Source of the DNA: Theristus sp. LFF4_11 | Taxonomy: Eukaryota > Nematoda > Chromadorea > Monhysterida > Xyalidae | Assembly (NCBI GenBank): GCA_030248135.1 | Contig: JASANC010002128.1 | Coordinates: 97,530-161,529, forward strand | Length of the DNA: 64,000 bases | Reading direction: 5' to 3' | In this document: positions 49,437-64,000 of the stretch, piece after piece | Numbering within the stretch: the first letter of the stretch is position 1 | Layout: the number at the start of each line of letters is the position of its first letter | Program-made: the position numbers and the translations under genes | The notes under the pieces: model-generated | Told to the model about the DNA's origin: nothing | What the model saw: the letters and a program-made list of their open reading frames with translations, nothing else | Databases searched by the model: none

Positions 49437-49651
49437 ATTCAAACGTGTCCGGACTAAAATGACGTCATTTGCTTTTTAAAACGCCCGTTTGCCAAAGTAC
49501 AGGCACTAAAATGTCAGTTTGGTGTGACTGATTCGACATTCACCATTTGTTTACGGAAAGAAATCGGCTAAACGGAAAGTCTGGTTTACTGTGAACGGCA
49601 AGCGCATGTTTGGCGGCACATGACGTCATTTCAGTAGGACACGTTTGAAAA
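49437..49651. mobile_element. MITE with TGACGTCA in both terminal repeats
   Basis: Left end TTCAAACGTGTCCGGACTAA then AATGACGTCATTTGC; right end CACATGACGTCATTTCAG then GGACACGTTTGAA. TGACGTCA is the palindromic cAMP-response-element core. A full inverse copy is at 53325-53537 and a half copy at 41640-41713. Confidence 0.85.
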
Positions 49652-50753
49652 AATAGGTCATGGCAGATCTTTCAAATTCAACTCCACCGGTGAGTGGTGA
49701 GCGTCAAGCAGAATATCCAGGCAACTACCGCAATAACCACGACCGGACTGCCACCAGAATGTGTTCTGCGGTAGAATAAGCCATAAAATTAGGCATTTTA
49801 TTGGCAGCTCGTATGCAAACAATCATTCAAAAAAAGAAGAGACCGCCTCTTTGTCAGTGGAACGAGATGAAATAATAAAACAGGCACCGAAACCGCTCCG
49901 ACACAGCAAAGACTGCACCTTTACGCTTCAGCTGTGTGCTTGTTGTTTAGCTGCAAACTCAATTGATTTATTTATGGATGTTTACGTTGCCAGAATGCGT
50001 GTGTGTTTCAGTCGCATGTTTATTCATTAGCGGCAACATTTTTTGACATTTTCACGCATTGTGTGTTCCATTTTGTAGATCAGAGTTTTACGAAAACTAA
50101 TCGCGTTTGCTGTTTTTTGCCCCAGCTTCATCATGTATTCGTTACCGTTTAATAATGTCAGAGGCGTGATTCACATTTCACTGACGTGCACTGCACTTGC
50201 ACTGAGTCATACGTATGCGTTCCATTTTTGTTCATGCACCAGAGGTATAGTCGCTCAAGGAAGCAAAATTGAATGCACAGGCCAGCGTACAGGAATAAAT
50301 CCAGCTAACAAGAACGGCGTCCCTAAAAAACAGAACAGTAGTTTTCCTGTTTGCTCTGATGGTCTCTCGTTGCAATGGAACGCATCGCTGCGTGTTTTTT
50401 ATGTCGGCGTTCTTACTGAATAAAAAAAGAACCATAGTCACTCGACTCAAGCTTGTTTCGTGTCGATTCATTCGTTTATGATCAGATAAAAAAATGCGGA
50501 CCGGAAAATAAGCACGTTTCCGAGAGTTCCCGAGGTTCACTTCAAACCGTGCTTTAATGGGAAAAGGCGAAAAAGTTCTGCGCGGGTTTCTTCCTGCGTG
50601 CGCGTGCATTGTTGCATTATGTTTTTGTGCCCAAAAAAGTTTTTCCGATTTCTCTCTCTCTCGAACATATTTCATCAAAGGCAACCTTTCCAGGCGGAAT
50701 ATTTTATATTTCAGCTTCACCTATATCACGTTAAAAAAGATGTATGAATAGGA

Positions 50754-50948
50754 GGTGTCCGGTGTCTTGTCCGCCTAAGTGACTCGCGCGGTGTGTCCGT
50801 GTCCCAAAAATAAAAGTGACCCAAAACGCGAGTGACCCAAAATAAAAGTTGCCACTTTCATTCCCGTGACACCATAAAAATTACCACTTTCATTTCCGTG
50901 ACCCCACATGGGACATCCCCCGCCCCGGCGGACAGGACCCCGGACACC
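50754..50948. mobile_element. MITE with GTCCGGTGTC/GACACCGGAC-type ends
   Basis: GGTGTCCGGTGTCTTGTCCG on the left mirrors CGGACAGGACCCCGGACACC on the right. Inside, CCAAAATAAAAGT and related phrases repeat three times. Best-preserved copy of the family in the window. Confidence 0.78.
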
Positions 50949-51410
50949 TTTTTTTCAGCGTCATGCGAAACCGTACCGCGAGCACTAATGTGATCAGCAT
51001 TGGAAATTCATCAGAGACCAGAGAGCGCGCGCGCAACAAAACGCGCTCTCCCGATCGAGGTTTCGTTTTATTCGCTGCTGTTCGCTGCGCAGCTCTTATC
51101 GCTCTCTGAGTCTTCTTCTCGCTCGTGTGTTGTTGGCCAATTCGAAATTGGAGTTTTTTTCCTCTGGCTTTGCCTGCTCTCTTGGGTGTCTGTGTGCTGC
51201 GACACCCCGGTTCGGTTTGCATAAGTGGATGAGTTTGAGTCTCGTTTGTGTGTCCAGCCTTTGTGTTTTGTTTTTTGTTAGCGTTGACGAGCTCATGTTC
51301 GCGTTTTTTTTTAATGTTTGTTTTTGCTGTTTTCCCTCAGAGCGCATTTTCTTTTCCGTAAACCATGTTCCATTATTAGCTTTTGTTTAAAAAACTTTCT
51401 TTCTTTACAG

Positions 51411-51510
51411 TGAAGCGACATTCATGAAGCCACATTACGTGACGCGTAGCTGCGTTAAATAAAACGTGGTCACGCGGTCGCTACAAACTGCTTCATGAAT
51501 GTCCCGTTAG
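51411..51510. mobile_element. Foldback MITE of the CATTCATGAAGC family
   Basis: GACATTCATGAAGCCACATT on the left; AAACTGCTTCATGAATGTCC, then CGTTA, on the right. Central GTGACGCG and CACGCGGTC arms. Confidence 0.82.
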
Positions 51511-52098
51511 TTTTGTTCTTTTTCGAAATACTTTTCTCGATGAAGTTGTCAAGTTCCCTAAAATCCACCACTAGAACTGCACCCGATATGAAGGCCCCCG
51601 TTTGCGAACAACAGTGAACAACCACGAGCATTTGTTTCGCAGCAGTGCTGTGAGTGAGCGTGACGTGGCCTGTCACTTCAGTGTCCGCCCATTGAATTTT
51701 ATCAGTCCATTGTCAACACATTTTTTTCAATCTGCGTCTTATTGAACACACCACAATTATTGCCAGCTCTGTCCGTTGGGTCGTAGTTAAAAAATAATCA
51801 TGCACCACCTCCTATACCACTGGCTGGCTGATTAGCTGCATTCTCCAGTGGCACGCAGTGATGCCTGCTACGGGGCTGTTATAATCTTTTGACGTCATAT
51901 TAGCAAACTTTGACATCTTTCTTTAAATAATAAGTTCTCAATCGTATAATTTTAGGGAGCCCATGATAACACCAATCAGTCAAATCTGAACGGCGCTTGG
52001 GTTGTTGTGCCAAAAAACTGACTCTTTCTAGTTAAGGAACAAATCGCTATTCAAATGCTTTCGGTTATGCCTATTGCGAATACGGCTTCGTAACGAAA

Positions 52099-53858
52099 AT
52101 GGCCTCGGATGTTACAACAGTGAGTCCGGAGTCGCGATTGGAAATGTTCTCGCCCTCTCGAGCTCCACATCGCCAACGGCGCCCGCATCCACGGCTCATT
52201 CTTGTGACGCCGGTTGGTTTAATTGAACCCGGCACTTTTTTTCGAAGAATACAGAGCTCGTGAAAGAAGCAAAAACAGGTCGGAGTTACAGTAAAACATA
52301 TTTCACCACAATTGGGCGTGTTTGATTTCCAGCCAAACACGATACATTCGTTCTTCTGGCTGCAAATCAAAGTTTCGCATGATCTTTATTCTTTAAAAAA
52401 GTGACACGTCTAAACGAACACATGTTAGGTTTTTGTTTTGAACTCGCTTTCAACTGAGTTCGAATAAACTTCATTCCGGTTGATAATGTAGAAGAAAATG
52501 CTGATAACCTCCTAGCTTGAGCACCGTGTGTTTCATTACAACCGTTGGATTCACACCAACGCTGTCATGTGCGCGTGTGCGTTTGCCTGTACATGTGCGC
52601 AAGATTGTGAGAGATGAAAGCGCAGTCTACTGAGTGGGTGTTTACTGTTTGCAAACCGATATTCAAGCATCGTTAATCACCTTGTGACAATAGCCACACT
52701 CAGAAGGATCGATTCCAAGAATTTCACCAAAAATTTGTTCGTTTGGCCACCACTCGTATATATTTTACCAAGCATAATCGTTCGGCAAAAATCTTTGGAA
52801 ACGGTTCTGACTCGGAGTGCCTCGAGTGCAAAAAGCACAAAAAAACCTGAACCTGTTCATCAGCTGACACTCGACTACTCAGCGAGCGGCAGCTCCGTTG
52901 CATCGGTGACCGCAGAAAACGTCGCCGATTCGGACGTGGCGATTCGCGTTCGCACGACGGCGCCGAACGACTTCGAGGTGCAGCCGGTGTTCTCCAGGCA
53001 AGCGAGAAAGAACACAAGTGATGGACTATTATCGATTTTTTTAGGTTCTGCGACTGAATGCGTGCGCACAGAGGCACAAAAGGAAAAACCAGTTTCCATG
53101 TTTATGTGGCAATTCAAAATCGTCCAACTGACTCGGCCCTATTTAGGGGACTCGGATCAGTTTGCCTATTTTGAATTGCCGCGTCATCCATGCAGCTGTC
53201 TACCTGTTATGTGCGCATTGAGTCTCAGAACCAAAGTTTGAAGCGGAGATCGTGTCGAGAGACCGAACACGGCAGATACCGTACTCCGTGGCCCAGAGCG
53301 TTCGCATTTTACTGTATGACGTTTTTTTCAAACACGTCCCACTGAAATGACGTCATGTGCCGCAAAACATGCGCTTGTCGTTCACAGGAAACCAGACATT
53401 CCGTTTAGCCGATTTCTTCCCGTGAACAAATGGTGAATGTCGAATCAGTCACACCAAACTGAAATTTTACTGCCTGTACTTTGACAAACGAGCGATTTTA
53501 AAGCAAATGCGTCATTTTAGTCCGGACACGTTTGAATGAATCCACAATACCTTGCCTCCAACTATAATTCAGATTAGCACGCGCTCAGTGTGCCACCATC
53601 GAGTTTCGTCTTCGCCGCGGTTGTCGAGCGGATGGACACCGACAGCGATTCCGTCTGGAGGCGCTTGCCATTGTCGAAAACGAAAAAAGCACCTTGGAGA
53701 ATCATCGTCAGCCTGCGGAAAATGGCAAAAACGCGGAAAACCAGGAATTCACGGATGATAATGATGCGCACATCAGAGACATCTGGCGGAAGCTTGCCGA
53801 CGGCGTGGGCGACAGACGAAAGGGCGACGTTCAGACGGTCGTTATAAGAGTGCGCTGA
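52099..53858 (+). CDS. MSP-domain (major sperm protein-like) protein
   Basis: Exons 52099-52212, 52864-52997 and 53573-53858 (TGA); 177 residues. MSP domains are immunoglobulin-like beta-sandwiches: in nematodes the cytoskeletal motor of crawling sperm, and in VAP proteins an ER-contact adaptor. The match: RLILVTP then LTLDYSASGSSVASVTAENV, then VAIRVRTTAPNDFEVQPVF, corresponding to the family pattern of N-x-S..VAFKVKTTAP..Y.VRP. The final exon supplies ATIEFRL and QRFRLEALAI, then an acidic/charged tail. No transmembrane segment follows, so it is not a canonical VAP, and it is longer than the 127-residue sperm MSPs. The intron after exon 2 appears to start with GC (CCAG then GCAAGC), a known rare donor, and holds two MITEs. 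The third-exon frame is supported by codon-position bias. Confidence 0.85.
53044..53232 (-). mobile_element. Copy of the 200-bp GAGACTCAATGCGC MITE in the MSP gene intron
   Basis: Starts GGTTCTGCGACTGAATGCG and ends CGCATTGAGTCTCAGAACC, the best terminal inverted repeat of the family. It begins 46 bases after the modelled exon 2 end. Confidence 0.9.
53325..53537. mobile_element. TGACGTCA MITE, full inverse copy in the MSP gene intron
   Basis: TTCAAACACGTCCCACTGAA then ATGACGTCATGTGCCG on the left; GCGTCATTTTAGTCCGGACA then CGTTTGAA on the right. It ends 35 bases before the exon 3 start, close enough to include the branch-point region. Confidence 0.85.
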
Positions 53859-54593
53859 TTGGCTGGTTTTGTACAATGGTAATTGGCGAATGGCAGAGTT
53901 CACAGAAGCGCGTTTTTACAGTATTGTGTCTCCATCCATCCATCCATTTTATTTCGCGAAAAAGCAGGAAACTCCGATAAAACTGTGTGAACAGCATGAA
54001 ATTCGGAGTCTCGTTTGAGTCAGGATTTGACACCTTTTCTTATGACATCTAATAATCCAATGAAGATTTTATCTTTTCCACGAATTGAACAATACGATGT
54101 GAAAACAGTGTTTGTGTGAATTCCGACATAATAGCTTTGTCATAATAGTGTTGAAAAGAAGCAAAAATGTTGCATTCATTAAACGAAAAAATGAGCAAGC
54201 TGCAATCTTCAGCAGCCGAAAATTTTGCATTTTCAAAGGTAATATTTCTGCCTGACCGTCACAAACAGTTTCATCGCTATTTTTTGTCTCCAAGTAACCC
54301 AATGTTCACTTCACGGCTAATTCATTTTATTCCATCCTTTCAACATTCTATTCGATTCATATTTTTTGTTTCTTTTTCATAAAATATTGTATATACCAGA
54401 ATAAGAGCAGTGCACCGATAATGCCAACAGTCTCTTCAGGATCTGAAGATTTCAGTTGGCATAAAACAAAAAACCAAAGTTAATAAAGACGCTAAAAAGC
54501 AGACAGGCACACAGTAAGAAAACTATAAAAAAACACAGAACAACGGAAGTACTGTTAGTGCTACAGTCGCATTTTTTGTCACCGATTACATTC

Positions 54594-54782
54594 TTAAGGC
54601 GCGTTTAGCAATTAGTTTTTTGTGCGTACGCACGGACACGACACGTAAAAAATGGCCACGCGATTTAGAAATCGTGTCGTGTGTGCTATCTTAATGCATT
54701 ACGGACACGATTAGTTTGCGTACGGGATTTAGAACGACGTTTGTGCGTACGGACGAAAAACTAAATGGTGTTTCCGCCTTTA
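54594..54782 (+). mobile_element. Copy of the 190-bp TTA-flanked MITE
   Basis: TTAAGGCGCGTTTAGCAATT at the left, GGTGTTTCCGCCTTTA at the right; almost identical to 23115-23303. Confidence 0.92.
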
Positions 54783-55095
54783 CTAAAAGAGAATATTAAC
54801 CGGAAACGGCAACACTAGATCATGAAATTGCAAAGGAAACCGTGGGTACTTCGGTACTAATGGCTAGCTTGGTAAGGTAAAAGTGTTTTCAAAACTGAAA
54901 CACCGAAAAATATGGTCCACATTCGACATCATCAAACTTTATAAACAACGATAAAAAACTGAAAACAAAAGTCGTGATCAAACAAAAGATGGGCAGAAAA
55001 GGCACACCATGATCCATTTGCGAGTCAGTAAACAAAAGGACAAGCAAAAATCACAACAAAGAAACAGGTAGTGAAAAACACCATTTTCGGAATTC

Positions 55096-55170
55096 CTTAA
55101 TTCATGAAACAGTATTTAGTGACCGCGTAGCTATGTTTCACTAAATACTGCGTTCATGAATGCCGCTTTA
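55096..55170. mobile_element. Foldback MITE of the CATTCATGAAGCAG family
   Basis: ATTCATGAAACAGTATTTAG pairs with CTAAATACTGCGTTCATGAA, followed by TGCCGCTTTA. It lies immediately downstream of the proposed headcase stop codon. Confidence 0.85.
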
Positions 55171-55193
55171 CTGCAGGTTTTGGTCTCCATCAT

Positions 55194-63428
<8,235 letters not shown>

Positions 63429-63529
63429 CTGCACAGCAACTTGTTGTTGTTGTTGTTGGGATTTTTAGGCGATGTTTTTAGCCAGGGCTAACCGAGAGAA
63501 ACGCACAGAACGCCATTGAGTAGGGCGCC

Positions 63530-63640
63530 CATCGAGTTTTCTCTGTCATTAAGTGCCTATACACCACTCGGTAGGGCTCGATTCCCCGAGCGCACAGACT
63601 GCAGTCTAACGCGCTACCACCAGACCAGGCCACGAGCGGT
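63530..63640 (-). mobile_element. tRNA-derived SINE near the right edge
   Basis: Minus strand: A box TGGTCTGGTGGTAGCGCG, then AGACTGCAGTCT, then B-box-like GGGGAATCGAGCCC, followed by a body that continues toward 63480. Not a canonical tRNA because the T arm is mispaired. In the sense orientation of headcase, upstream of its first recognised exon. Confidence 0.55.
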
Positions 63641-63694
63641 GACACGAGCGCAACTTTCAACGTTCAACATTTTGTCGTACAAACAAACAGATGG

Positions 63695-63792
63695 GTGGCG
63701 GAGAACTGGTCACCGGAGAACTGGTACCCTCTCACAAACGCACGCGGAGAACTGGTACCCGGAGAACTGGTCACCGGAGAACTGGTACCCAC
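63695..63792 (+). repeat. Short tandem repeat of GGAGAACTGG units
   Basis: GGAGAACTGG followed alternately by TCACC or TACCC, five to six times, interrupted once by a CTCACAAACGCACGC spacer. Unit about 15 bases. Function unknown. Confidence 0.85.
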
Positions 63793-64000
63793 TCTGGTTG
63801 CGCGTGTTTCACTGCCTTTTCCGTTTGAATGGCGCGAACATTTGAATACCGACAATACGTGATTAATCAGTGGGTGGTGCGACCGTGGCGTCAGCGGAAT
63901 TGAACCATTTTTTTGCTATTTTGACATCGGTTATCGAGCTGGCATGATGGCAGAAACAGACAAAGAATTGGACAAATGTTGATTTGATGGTGAGTGTTGG

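Larger units (their letters stand above)
47921..52098. other. Intergenic region between calexcitin and the MSP gene
   Basis: No exon supported. It contains the C-tract foldback element (48510-48991), the TGACGTCA MITE (49437-49651), the GGGACAGG MITE (50754-50948) and a CATTCATGAAGC foldback (51411-51510). A possible polyadenylation signal AATAAA at about 48466 is too distant to assign confidently. Confidence 0.5.
53859..55193. other. Intergenic stretch between the convergent MSP and headcase genes
   Basis: The two genes end toward each other here. Contains a nearly perfect 190-bp MITE (54594-54782) and a foldback MITE (55096-55170). No exon. No clear polyadenylation signal is assigned. Confidence 0.5.

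Overview
This is eukaryotic, invertebrate DNA, most likely from a nematode. It has spliced genes with small GC-rich exons, long AT-rich introns and dense short repeats. Four genes can be assembled from splice sites, reading-frame phase and recognisable domains. The nematode call rests on a stand-alone major-sperm-protein (MSP) domain gene, a calexcitin gene and TTTCAG/TTGCAG-type acceptors, and it is tentative. The splice donors are unusual: GTTGGT, GTCGGT and GTGCGA are common, and there is one likely GC-AG intron. I cannot name the species.

Layout. (1) 274-14713, plus strand: 16 phase-consistent exons (976 codons with the stop) of a wax-ester-synthase/DGAT (WSD1-like) acyltransferase whose usual HHxxxDG histidines appear to be replaced; it carries a long Ser/Arg-rich, coiled-coil C-terminal tail. 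A 1.5 kb hAT element with a perfect 8-bp target duplication lies in its second modelled intron. (2) 14714-40515: about 26 kb with no convincing gene, filled with transposon remnants. These include a 1.8 kb foldback element whose arms are 16-bp satellites, a dead Tc1/mariner element, a C/G-rich foldback element, MITEs and a tRNA-like SINE. (3) 40516-47920, plus strand: a large first exon with a DUF4817-like helix-turn-helix, then a complete 194-aa calexcitin (EF-hand) gene; the exon phases allow the two to be one 500-aa protein. (4) 47921-52098: repeats only. (5) 52099-53858, plus strand: a 177-aa MSP-domain protein in three exons. (6) 55194-63428, minus strand: the headcase (HECA) homologue without its 5' end, with Gln/His tracts and a possible cold-shock-like domain.

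The four genes show no obvious functional link; they are independent eukaryotic loci. The most distinctive content is repetitive: at least seven short inverted-repeat families, several with TTA target duplications and nested insertions, a dispersed 15-bp motif (GATCGTGTCGAGACC and variants), and tandem repeats at intron boundaries, one of which duplicates a 5' splice site. All exon boundaries are manual inferences without transcript support.
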